Shown here piece after piece: positions 43,857 through 50,920 of a DNA stretch of 64,000 nt. Every line of letters begins with the position of its first letter. Within the stretch, counting starts at the first letter, position 1. This DNA is from Kriegella sp963975415 (GTDB lineage Bacteria > Bacteroidota > Bacteroidia > Flavobacteriales > Flavobacteriaceae): positions 434,001 through 498,000 of the forward strand of contig NZ_CAXBGN010000003.1 of assembly GCF_963975415.1 (NCBI RefSeq), in the 5' to 3' direction. The notes under the pieces were generated by a model that ran no database searches, had not been told where the DNA came from, and worked only from the letters and a program-made list of their open reading frames with translations. The translations under genes and the position numbers were made by a program.

Positions 43857-44008
43857 TCGACCATCCCTTTCTTTATACGAATCAAATCCGACGTTTATGA
43901 TACCTCCAAAAATAATTCTGATGGCCGATTTTAAAATGGTAGGCCTACTCGCTGTAATGAAAGTGCAAAATGAAACCCGTGTTCAAGCCAAGCTTTGATC
44001 TGAAGTCC

Positions 44009-44016
44009 TATCTTTG
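44009..44016 (+). promoter_or_regulatory. -7 promoter box for the WYL regulator
   Basis: TATCTTTG matches TAnnTTTG exactly, 19 bases before the ATG at 44036. It lies inside the longer frame opening at 43970, which supports the shorter start. Confidence 0.5.
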
Positions 44017-44035
44017 GAGTATATGTCATTCAATT

Positions 44036-44992
44036 ATGGGTATTGATACTGTAAAACGTTTTGATCGCATTGTGGCTATATTGATTCAGTTACAATCGAA
44101 ACGTATTGTTAGGGCACAAGAACTTGCCGATCGGTTTGAGGTAAGTCTTCGTACCATTTATCGCGACATTAGAACTTTAGAGGCTTCTGGCGTACCGATA
44201 GTGAGTGAGGCTGGGGTAGGCTATTCTATTATGGACGGGTATCGACTTCCGCCGGTGATGTTCACCAGAGAAGAAGCCGGTAGTTTTGTTGCCGCAGAAA
44301 AGTTGATGCAAAAGTTTACCGATGCATCGCTCGGAGCATATCATAAATCGGCCATGTATAAAATTAAGTCTGTGCTTCGTGGAAAAGAAAAGGATTGGAT
44401 TGCTGCTTTGGAATCTCAAGTATTTATCGACCCCGCCCAAGTGCTGTTTAATGAGAAGGTACCCAATGCCCTTGAGGTGCTTTTCGAAAGTATAGCTGAA
44501 AAAAAACAAGTGTTTTTGAGGTATCAATCTTTACAGGCCGATTGCCCCTCTGAAAGATATATCGAACCTGTAGGGTTGTTTCACGAAAACAACTTTTGGT
44601 ATGTTTTGGGCTTTTGTCATCTACGAAAAGATTACAGGCAATTTCGTACCGATCGTATGCTGGCGATTCAATGTTCTGGTAAACCTTTTGAATTGATTCA
44701 TGGTACAATCGATGAACACCGGAATAAAAAGACGGATCGGCAAAAGACAAAAATCAGGATTCTTGTTGATCGAACCGTTGCTCGCTATATTAAAAGTGGA
44801 AGCAAGTCATATGGTTTCGTTTCCGAAAAAGTGAAGAATGACCAGATAGAAATGACTTTTATGTCTTCCGACGTGGTGCATGGCTTTCCTAGATGGTATA
44901 TGATGTTTGGTGATCATGCCAAAATTCTGGAGCCCGAAAGCCTTAAGGTACGCGTAAAGGAACTGTTGAAGCGAACGGAGGACGGGTTGTAG
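44036..44992 (+). CDS. YafY/WYL-domain transcriptional regulator
   Basis: A 318-residue regulator. The N-terminal DeoR-like winged helix (FDRIVAILIQLQSKRIVRAQELADRFEVSLRTIYRDIRTLEASG, discontinuous motifs within residues 7-50) reads DNA. It is followed by a linker and a WYL domain, with ligand-binding features near RYIEPVGLFHENNFWYVLGF, then a WCX C-terminal extension. It probably controls the divergent DinB gene through the two palindromes at 43730 and 43841. WYL domains sense small molecules or nucleic acids. The start at 44036 is chosen because family sequence begins there and a -7 box lies upstream. The peptide genes follow after a 339-base gap. Confidence 0.9.
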   Translation: MGIDTVKRFDRIVAILIQLQSKRIVRAQELADRFEVSLRTIYRDIRTLEASGVPIVSEAGVGYSIMDGYRLPPVMFTREEAGSFVAAEKLMQKFTDASLGAYHKSAMYKIKSVLRGKEKDWIAALESQVFIDPAQVLFNEKVPNALEVLFESIAEKKQVFLRYQSLQADCPSERYIEPVGLFHENNFWYVLGFCHLRKDYRQFRTDRMLAIQCSGKPFELIHGTIDEHRNKKTDRQKTKIRILVDRTVARYIKSGSKSYGFVSEKVKNDQIEMTFMSSDVVHGFPRWYMMFGDHAKILEPESLKVRVKELLKRTEDGL

Positions 44993-45163
44993 GTTTTTTA
45001 AATAACAAACTTGGTTTGAGCGATCTAATCTTATTCTTTCTTCTGATAGTCCTATCTTCTAGTACAACATTCTTTAAAAGTTTATCATCTCCTTATAATA
45101 CTGTTTAACATAATTTACCAAAGGTGGGTACATGGGCATAACCCTATTCCCATCCATATCGAT

Positions 45164-45193
45164 AAAAAGCACCTTCTCCCGATAAGGTGTTTT
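45164..45193 (+). promoter_or_regulatory. Hairpin in conserved leader
   Basis: AAAAGCACCTT and AAGGTGTTTT form a stem with an 8-base loop and a short T run, resembling an attenuator or terminator. It is repeated at 45688-45717 in unit B. Confidence 0.5.
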
Positions 45194-45223
45194 CGGGCCC
45201 GGTTACGCTCATCGGTGATATTT

Positions 45224-45231
45224 TACCTTTA
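45224..45231 (+). promoter_or_regulatory. Possible -7 box for the peptide gene
   Basis: TACCTTTA matches TAnnTTTG at 7 of 8 positions, about 100 bases before the ATG. The same octamer precedes the third paralogue at 50455-50462. No TTG is visible at -33 here. Confidence 0.3.
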
Positions 45232-45304
45232 ATCCGAAGTTGGGCCGCTCAACGATTTTAAAGGGTTCTTGAACGAACGGAAACCCCGTATAATGGGGCC
45301 TACG

Positions 45305-45326
45305 GCGTTTTATTTATATAAAACGC
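45305..45326 (+). promoter_or_regulatory. Hairpin immediately before the peptide start codon
   Basis: GCGTTTTAT-TTAT-ATAAAACGC is a perfect 9-pair stem with a 4-base loop, ending 5 bases before the ATG at 45332. It could cover the ribosome landing site. Identical copy at 45829-45850. Confidence 0.65.
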
Positions 45327-45331
45327 AAGTC

Positions 45332-45556
45332 ATGAAAACTATCTTAACTATTACTTTTGTTCTTTTTATCTCAATGGCCGCCCAGGCCCAAGATGCTAAA
45401 ATCGAGGCCAACGAAGTTAAGGTTGAAATGACCGATACCAAGGAAATCAAATTGGAGAACAATACCGAAGTTGCCCGTTTGTACAAGTTCAAGAATTCAA
45501 GGGTAAAAAAGGCTTTGGCCTTCACCACTAAAAGAAACAAGGCTAAAATGGCTTAA
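45332..45556 (+). CDS. Small secreted peptide precursor, copy A
   Basis: A 74-residue secreted protein of no recognised family. Residues 1-20 form a signal peptide (MKTILTITFVLFISMAAQAQ). Residues 21-46 are acidic to mixed (IEANEVKVEMTDTKEIKLE). Residues 47-74 are strongly cationic and include YKFKNSRVKKALAF and TTKRNKAKMA. The layout of signal, acidic spacer and basic tail resembles a peptide precursor, but no processing site is proven. The ATG at 45332 is chosen because the signal peptide starts there; the longer frame from TTG 45269 translates the structured leader. Copy B at 45856 differs at two residues and a third paralogue lies at 50493. Confidence 0.82.
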   Translation: MKTILTITFVLFISMAAQAQDAKIEANEVKVEMTDTKEIKLENNTEVARLYKFKNSRVKKALAFTTKRNKAKMA

Positions 45557-45670
45557 TATTTTTTCCGCTTCCCGATTATTTTATCCATCCAAAACGACAT
45601 TCCTGAAAAGTATCCCCTGCATTCTGGATTAAAATCCGATATTCCGCAAAGTGGCGATATGGAAAATCTG

Positions 45671-46081
45671 TTCCCATCCATATCGATAAAAAGCACCTTC
45701 TCCCGATAAGGTGTTTTGGGGCCCGGTTACGCTCATCGGTGATATTTTACCTTTAATCCGAAGTTGGGCCGCTCAACGATTTTAAAGGGTTCTTGAACGA
45801 ACGGAAACCCCGTATAATGGGGCCTACGGCGTTTTATTTATATAAAACGCAAGTCATGAAAACTATCTTAACTATTACTTTTGTTCTTTTTATCTCAATG
45901 GCCGCCCAGGCCCAAGATGCTAAAATCGAGGCCAACGAAGTTAAGGTTGAAATGGCCGATACGAAAGAAATCAAATTGGATAACAATACCGAAGTTGCCC
46001 GTTTGTACAAGTTCAAGAATTCAAGGGTAAAAAAAGCTTTGGCCTTCACCACTAAAAGAAACAAGGCTAAAATGGCTTAAT
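45671..46081 (+). repeat. Tandem repeat unit B (leader plus peptide gene)
   Basis: Second copy of the 411-base unit described at 45147-45557. The start of the similarity (TTCCCATCCATATCG) is sharp, and it ends one base after the stop codon. Confidence 0.92.
45856..46080 (+). CDS. Small secreted peptide precursor, copy B
   Basis: Same 74-residue layout as copy A at 45332: signal peptide, acidic spacer and cationic tail. It differs by Thr-to-Ala (VEMADTKE) and Glu-to-Asp (KLDNN), both in the spacer; the 28-residue tail is unchanged. Three further base changes are silent. It is preceded by the same hairpins. It ends 26 bases before the convergent tesA-like gene, with no obvious terminator between. 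High identity implies recent duplication or gene conversion. Confidence 0.82.
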   Translation: MKTILTITFVLFISMAAQAQDAKIEANEVKVEMADTKEIKLDNNTEVARLYKFKNSRVKKALAFTTKRNKAKMA

Positions 46082-46105
46082 CCTATTCTTCTTTTCCGCA
46101 TTGTA

Positions 46106-46801
46106 TTATTCCTCTCGAACGACATCCTTTAAGACCTCCCAAACGTTTTGCGCCAGAATCTTATGTCCTTTACCAGTGGGATGTATACCATCGGATTGAT
46201 TCAGTTCGGGTACTCCCGCCACATCTTCTAGTAAAAAAGGAATCAATGCCGTGTTGTTCTTTTGAGCTAGCTCAGGGAAAATGGTTCTAAATTCAGAGGT
46301 GTAGTCATCGCCCATGTTAGGGGGAATCTGCATACCGGCAAGAATTATTCGTGTTTTTGGGTTTTTCTTTCGTACCATATCGATAATGGTTTGAAGATTG
46401 CTTCTGGTCTCTTGCAGCGGTATCCCTCGCAGACCGTCGTTGGCCCCTAACTCCAAGACAAAGACATCTGTTGGTTGGTTCAGTACCCAGTCTAACCTAT
46501 TTTTTCCCCCTGAGGTAGTTTCACCACTCAGACCGGCATTTACCACAGTATAGTCGAGATTCAGAGAATCCAATTTTTCCTGTATCAGCGCGGGAAAGGC
46601 GTTCTCAGGACTCAGTCCCATTCCCGCCGTAAGGCTATTTCCAAAAAATAAAATCACTTTACTTTTTGAAACGGGCACAGCCTCGACTTGTTTGCCAGAT
46701 TCTTTTGCATCATGACTTTCCGATTTTTTGGAAGCTGTATCCCCACAGCTTACCATAACCGTAAACATTAAAAAATAACAAAACTTTAATAGGTTGCTCA
46801 T
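46106..46801 (-). CDS. TesA-like arylesterase/lysophospholipase, lipoprotein
   Basis: A 231-residue SGNH esterase. The lipobox MVSC marks a lipoprotein, unlike soluble periplasmic TesA of Enterobacteria. After a low-complexity linker (about 22-45), the blocks are FFGNSLTAGMGL (Ser), NAGLSGETTSGG (Gly), LELGANDGLRG (Asn) and SDGIHPTGKGH (Asp-His). It probably hydrolyses acyl esters or lysophospholipids at the membrane. It is divergent from ybbA-ybbP-like genes, as in E. coli, where the three proteins form a complex that extracts hydrophobic molecules from the membrane for TesA. Confidence 0.93.
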   Translation of the reverse strand: MSNLLKFCYFLMFTVMVSCGDTASKKSESHDAKESGKQVEAVPVSKSKVILFFGNSLTAGMGLSPENAFPALIQEKLDSLNLDYTVVNAGLSGETTSGGKNRLDWVLNQPTDVFVLELGANDGLRGIPLQETRSNLQTIIDMVRKKNPKTRIILAGMQIPPNMGDDYTSEFRTIFPELAQKNNTALIPFLLEDVAGVPELNQSDGIHPTGKGHKILAQNVWEVLKDVVREE

Positions 46802-46875
46802 GATACTATGGTCTTAAAATCAAAATCATTTCCTTATTTTTCCCTGTGTTCAAGAAATAGGATTAATTTTTTTTT

Positions 46876-47565
46876 ATGACAAAGATATTAAACGTTCGCA
46901 ATCTTGGTAAGAGTTACACGAGCGGATCAAAGAAACTAACCGTGCTGGATGATATTTCCTTTGACATCACTGCAGGTGATACATTTGCAATTGTAGGGCC
47001 TTCAGGTAGCGGAAAAACTACCTTGCTTGGTCTTTGCGCCGGACTTGACCGACCTGATACAGGTTCCGTTGAGTTGTGTGGTGTCTCGATGACCAGTTTG
47101 AGCGAAGATGAAAGGGCCGTATTGCGAAATCAGAAAGTCGGATTTATTTTTCAAGATTTTCAATTGTTACCTACACTAACAGCTTTAGAGAACGTAAGCG
47201 TACCCATGGAATTACAGGGGTCAAAGGACGCAGGGAGAATTGCACTCGAACTCTTGGATAAAGTGGGATTGGCAGATCGCCGTCATCATTACCCGTCTCA
47301 ACTTTCAGGTGGGGAGCAACAGCGCGTGGCCTTGGCAAGGGCTTTTTCGAATACGCCGGCCATATTATTCGCAGATGAGCCTACAGGAAACTTAGATGAA
47401 GAAACAGGGGAGAAGGTTGTACAGTTGTTGTTTGATTTAAACAAAGATGCTGGAACTACTTTGGTTATTGTTACACACGATCTTGACCTTGCCAAGCGAA
47501 ATCAGCACATCTTAAGACTCAAAGGCGGCAAAATTTTGGTCGATGAAAACCCGATAGTATTGTGA
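46876..47565 (+). CDS. ybbA: ABC transporter ATPase, YbbA/LolD type
   Basis: A 229-residue ABC ATPase of the MacB/LolD/YbbA group. Walker A is GPSGSGKTT, the Q-loop is in FIFQDFQLLP, the signature is LSGGEQQRVALARAF and Walker B is ILFADEPTGNLDEETG. It energises the permease encoded immediately downstream (4-base overlap). Together with the divergent TesA-like esterase gene it matches the YbbAP-TesA arrangement. The symbol is by context and family; other MacB-type systems have similar ATPases. Confidence 0.9.
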   Translation: MTKILNVRNLGKSYTSGSKKLTVLDDISFDITAGDTFAIVGPSGSGKTTLLGLCAGLDRPDTGSVELCGVSMTSLSEDERAVLRNQKVGFIFQDFQLLPTLTALENVSVPMELQGSKDAGRIALELLDKVGLADRRHHYPSQLSGGEQQRVALARAFSNTPAILFADEPTGNLDEETGEKVVQLLFDLNKDAGTTLVIVTHDLDLAKRNQHILRLKGGKILVDENPIVL

Positions 47566-50117
47566 GCGATAGTTTAGGAATATTGTCAAAAGCGGGTATA
47601 CGTTGGTTGTTAAAGATGGCTTGGAGAGATGGCAAGGCTAGTGGTCGTAGACTCTTCCTCTTTATGTCGTCTATTGTTTTGGGTATTGCCGCAGTAGTTT
47701 CTATACAGTCGTTTAGCGATAACCTCAAACACAATATAGCATTACAATCAAAGGCGTTGATGGGTGCCGATTTTATTATAGATAGTAGGCAACCGGCAAA
47801 CGAAAGGGTACAAGAAATAATTGATTCGTTGGGTGGGGCCGATGGTATGGAGGTCAATTTTGCTTCAATGGTCGCTTTTCCTAAGAGTGGTGCTACTAAG
47901 TTGGTACGGGTTCGCGGTATCGAAGGAGGCTTCCCTTTTTATGGGGAATTGGAAACGGAACCTTTATCCGCCGCAAAAGAGTATCAAGATAAAGCGGGTG
48001 CTCTGGTTGATGCCACCGTGATGTTGCAGTTCGATCTTCAGATCGGTGATTCAATAAAAGTAGGTACTATAACATTGCCGATTTTGGGTGCTTTAGAATC
48101 GGCACCGGGTGATAATGTCATTTCAAGTTCTGTAGCTCCTTCTGTTTTGATACCTTATCGACTGATTGAAGAAACAGGTCTTTTGCAAAAAGGAAGTCGC
48201 CTTGAGTACAACTATTATTTTGTGGCCGATGCCACAACAGACCTGAATCTATTGGATAGAACAATAGATCCCATTCTTGATGCGGAAAATGCCGATTTGG
48301 ACACCCATACTTCGACTAGCCGACGTTTGGGGCGTAGGTACGAGAACGTAGGAAAATTTTTGAATTTAGTGGCATTTATTGCTTTGTTGCTGGGATGCGT
48401 CGGTATTGCTAGTTCGGTTCATATTTATATCAAAGAGAAATTAAGATCAGTAGCCGTACTCAAATGTCTCGGTGCTACCAGAAAGCAGACGTTCTTGGTT
48501 TATTTATTGCAGATTGCAGGAATGGGACTTATCGGTGGCGTTATAGGAACGGTTACCGGTTTATTGCTACAACAGGTCTTCCCATTATTTCTACAGTCGT
48601 TTTTACCGTTTGAAGTACAATTGTCATTTACAGTTCAACCCATAATCATGGGACTCTTATTAGGAGTCTGTATGTCGGTGTTGTTCGCTTTACTACCGCT
48701 TTTGGGTACCTGGTACGTTTCCCCTCTTCAAGTATTGCGTATTCAGGAAGGTGTTTCCCTGCGATCGCGTAAGGCAACGGTTTTGGTACTTTCGGCCATA
48801 ATGCTTTTCATTTTTTCATTTTCATTTTGGTTATTGGACAATCTACGGTTTGCGCTTTCATTTGTAGCCGGTATTTTGGTCACTTTTTCTATTTTGGGGG
48901 GCATAGCGGTACTTTTTATGAAAGGGATTAAAAAGTATTTTCCGTCGTCTTGGGGCTTTTTGGCCCGTCAGAGTTTGTTGAATCTTTTTCGTCCCAATAA
49001 TCAGACAATGGTATTGATATTGGCTATTGGTATGGGCGCTTTTCTAATTAGCACCTTATATTTTACCAAAGATATATTGTTGGCCAAAGCAACTTTGGAA
49101 AAACAAGGTCAAAGTCCGAACCTCATATTGCTCGATGTGCAGACCGCTCAAAAAGAACCTGTTGCCGAAAGTATTTCTCTCAAAGGCCTGTCAATATTAG
49201 ATAATATACCCATTATTGCTATGCGAATGCAAAGCATCAACGGTCGGTCTGTGGACGATATCAGGTCAGATTCGACTTCGACGATTAACCAATGGATATT
49301 GAACCACGAGTTTCGAGTAACTTATAGAGACTCTTTGGTGTCCTCTGAAAGTTTAGTTGCAGGGGAATGGGTCGGTACGGCACCTGCTAATGCGCTAATA
49401 CCTATCTCGGTAGCCGAGAATGTTGCAGGTGATTCGCAGGTTGTAATTGGTGATTCGCTTACCTTTAATGTTCAAGGTGTATTAATGAATACTAGGGTTG
49501 CAAGTATTCGAGCGGTGGATTGGAGTCGTATGCAACCTAATTTCTCTATTGTTTTTCCCTCTGGGATATTAGAAAATGCACCACAATTTCATGTGCTTTC
49601 CACCAATGTGCCGAATAAAACAACTTCGGCGGAACTACAGCGCGAGCTCGTAGGTAAATTTCCTAATGTGACGATAATAGATCTGCGCCAAGTGCTAGTT
49701 ATTATTGAAGGTATTCTCGATAAGATTTCTTGGGTCATTAATTTTATGGCCTTCTTCAGTATTCTAACTGGTATTATTGTCTTGGTCGGTTCGGTGCGAA
49801 CCAGCAAATATCAACGTATTAAAGAAAGCGTTTTATTACGAACCATCGGAGCAAAAAGTACACAAATTCTCAAAATTACCGCTTTGGAATACCTTTATTT
49901 AGGAATATTGGGGAGCGGAATGGGGGTGCTATTGTCTTTGATAGGTAGTCTGTTATTGGCTAAATTGGTTTTTGAAACTACTTTTATACCTTCTTGGATT
50001 CCCTTTGGATTGTTATTGCCCGGTATTACACTATTGGTTTTACTTATTGGTTTAGGTAATAGCCGTAGTGTTTTGAAAAGTCCTCCATTAGAAGTGCTGC
50101 GAAAAGAAGGGGACTAG
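47562..50117 (+). CDS. ybbP: ABC transporter permease, YbbP type (two FtsX domains)
   Basis: An 851-residue membrane protein. The N-terminal helix lies at about residues 25-45 (FLFMSSIVLGIAAVVSIQ). Two FtsX modules follow: one at about 265-400 with FIALLLGCVGIASSVHIYI, the other near the C-terminus with FFSILTGIIVLVGSVRTSKYQRIKESVLLRTIGA. Extra helices at about 410-470 bring the total to about ten, as in YbbP rather than the four of MacB. Large periplasmic domains lie between. The start is GTG at 47562, overlapping the ATPase stop. It should act as a mechanotransmission permease that moves lipids or hydrophobic compounds. Confidence 0.92.
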   Translation: MSDSLGILSKAGIRWLLKMAWRDGKASGRRLFLFMSSIVLGIAAVVSIQSFSDNLKHNIALQSKALMGADFIIDSRQPANERVQEIIDSLGGADGMEVNFASMVAFPKSGATKLVRVRGIEGGFPFYGELETEPLSAAKEYQDKAGALVDATVMLQFDLQIGDSIKVGTITLPILGALESAPGDNVISSSVAPSVLIPYRLIEETGLLQKGSRLEYNYYFVADATTDLNLLDRTIDPILDAENADLDTHTSTSRRLGRRYENVGKFLNLVAFIALLLGCVGIASSVHIYIKEKLRSVAVLKCLGATRKQTFLVYLLQIAGMGLIGGVIGTVTGLLLQQVFPLFLQSFLPFEVQLSFTVQPIIMGLLLGVCMSVLFALLPLLGTWYVSPLQVLRIQEGVSLRSRKATVLVLSAIMLFIFSFSFWLLDNLRFALSFVAGILVTFSILGGIAVLFMKGIKKYFPSSWGFLARQSLLNLFRPNNQTMVLILAIGMGAFLISTLYFTKDILLAKATLEKQGQSPNLILLDVQTAQKEPVAESISLKGLSILDNIPIIAMRMQSINGRSVDDIRSDSTSTINQWILNHEFRVTYRDSLVSSESLVAGEWVGTAPANALIPISVAENVAGDSQVVIGDSLTFNVQGVLMNTRVASIRAVDWSRMQPNFSIVFPSGILENAPQFHVLSTNVPNKTTSAELQRELVGKFPNVTIIDLRQVLVIIEGILDKISWVINFMAFFSILTGIIVLVGSVRTSKYQRIKESVLLRTIGAKSTQILKITALEYLYLGILGSGMGVLLSLIGSLLLAKLVFETTFIPSWIPFGLLLPGITLLVLLIGLGNSRSVLKSPPLEVLRKEGD

Positions 50118-50492
50118 GTGCTACCAACATATATCTAATTGACAACTGCCAATTTCCATTTATCAATTTGGGCAGCACATTTTTTTGGTCAAGACAGAAT
50201 ACCTACAAAGGAACCCCACCCATATCTTTTTCAAAATTACCGCTTTGAAAGGAAGGGTGTAGGGGCCTTTTTGGAATTCTTACCTATTGGAAATACTTGT
50301 AAAACATCGACCAAGAACAAATTTTTTCGATAGCATGAATTTGATGCTTTAAACGGTTGTCGAATCTTTTTAACACTTCATGGAAATTTTTGCAAGTCGC
50401 CTAATATAAGGGGTTTTCAGCGACATGTAGTTGATCGAGGCCTGCTTTTGAGGTTACCTTTATATAACCAGATCATAAGTAAAAACCTACAT
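50118..50492. other. 375-base gap upstream of the third peptide gene
   Basis: No convincing gene; a 64-codon frame at 50139-50333 has no family-like features. Near its end, TACCTTTA (50455-50462) with a TTG 21 bases upstream (50431-50433) could be the promoter for the peptide gene. A weak stem GGTTA...TAACC spans 50453-50470. Confidence 0.5.
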
Positions 50493-50750
50493 ATGAAAGC
50501 AATTTCGACCCTAATAATAGTACTTCTTTTTGGAGTGATGGCTCTGGCCCAAAACACAGAAAATAATGTTGACGTGGAAACTTTTAAAATGGATTTTATT
50601 CTGGATAGTGGCATTTCTGCTATTGAGCCTAGTGTCGAAATTACGAAATCAGAACAGCATCAAGTGGCGCGCATTTACAAGTTTAAAAAATCGAGAGTAA
50701 AGAAAGCGTTGGCCTTTACAACCAAAAGAAACAGTGCCCAAATGGCCTAA
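50493..50750 (+). CDS. Small secreted peptide precursor, third paralogue
   Basis: An 85-residue protein with a signal peptide (MKAISTLIIVLLFGVMALAQ), a 37-residue acidic and polar middle region unlike copies A and B, and a C-terminal 28-residue block matching them at 24 of 28 positions (YKFKKSRVKKALAF, then TTKRNSAQMA). Strong conservation of the tail against a variable middle implies the cationic tail is the functional part. The ATG at 50493 is set by the signal peptide; the frame from TTG 50448 is rejected. A possible small membrane protein gene begins 11 bases after the stop. Confidence 0.8.
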   Translation: MKAISTLIIVLLFGVMALAQNTENNVDVETFKMDFILDSGISAIEPSVEITKSEQHQVARIYKFKKSRVKKALAFTTKRNSAQMA

Positions 50751-50761
50751 TTCAAATAAAT

Positions 50762-50875
50762 ATGATATCAATACTTTTAGTACCAGCAGTTTTGTTTTTA
50801 GGTTATTTCGTCGTTTCATTTTCCAAGTCGAAAAAGCAATTACGCTTTATTCCGGTACGGGCAAACAGACGTTAA
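50762..50875 (+). CDS. Possible 37-residue membrane protein
   Basis: Direct reading of the plus strand gives a 37-codon frame with ATG at 50762: a hydrophobic stretch (ISILLVPAVLFLGYFVVSF) followed by a basic tail (SKSKKQLRFIPVRANRR). This is a typical small single-pass membrane protein with an inside-positive C-terminus. It begins 11 bases after the third peptide gene, so it may be co-transcribed with it. No counterpart follows copies A or B. Another frame over the same bases (50734-50958) has no such character. Confidence 0.45.
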   Translation: MISILLVPAVLFLGYFVVSFSKSKKQLRFIPVRANRR

Positions 50876-50920
50876 AAATACTATTTGGCTATCTATATTT
50901 TAAGCTAGAAGAAGATGCTG

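Larger units (their letters stand above)
45147..45557 (+). repeat. Tandem repeat unit A (leader plus peptide gene)
   Basis: 411 bases nearly identical to 45671-46081 at a constant offset of 524 bases. By eye there is 1 difference in the 185-base leader and 5 in the 225-base coding part. Flanks and the 113-base spacer between the units are not similar. No IS ends or target duplications are visible. Confidence 0.92.

Noticed and set aside
43740..43934. 64-codon frame in the WYL/DinB intergenic region
   Set aside because: Overlaps operator site 1, is phenylalanine/isoleucine-rich from AT-rich DNA, and has no family resemblance.
45269..45331. N-terminal extension of the peptide gene (MNERKPRIMGP...) from a TTG; same in copy B and, differently, in the third paralogue (50448)
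   Set aside because: It reads through the leader hairpins, puts the signal peptide inside the protein, and the extension differs completely in the third paralogue.
45147..46081. CRISPR array or insertion sequence as explanation of the repeat
   Set aside because: Only two long units with coding content, no short regular repeats, no terminal inverted repeats and no transposase.
50139..50333. 64-codon frame between ybbP and the third peptide gene
   Set aside because: No recognisable motif, composition unlike neighbouring proteins, no promoter or coupling signal.
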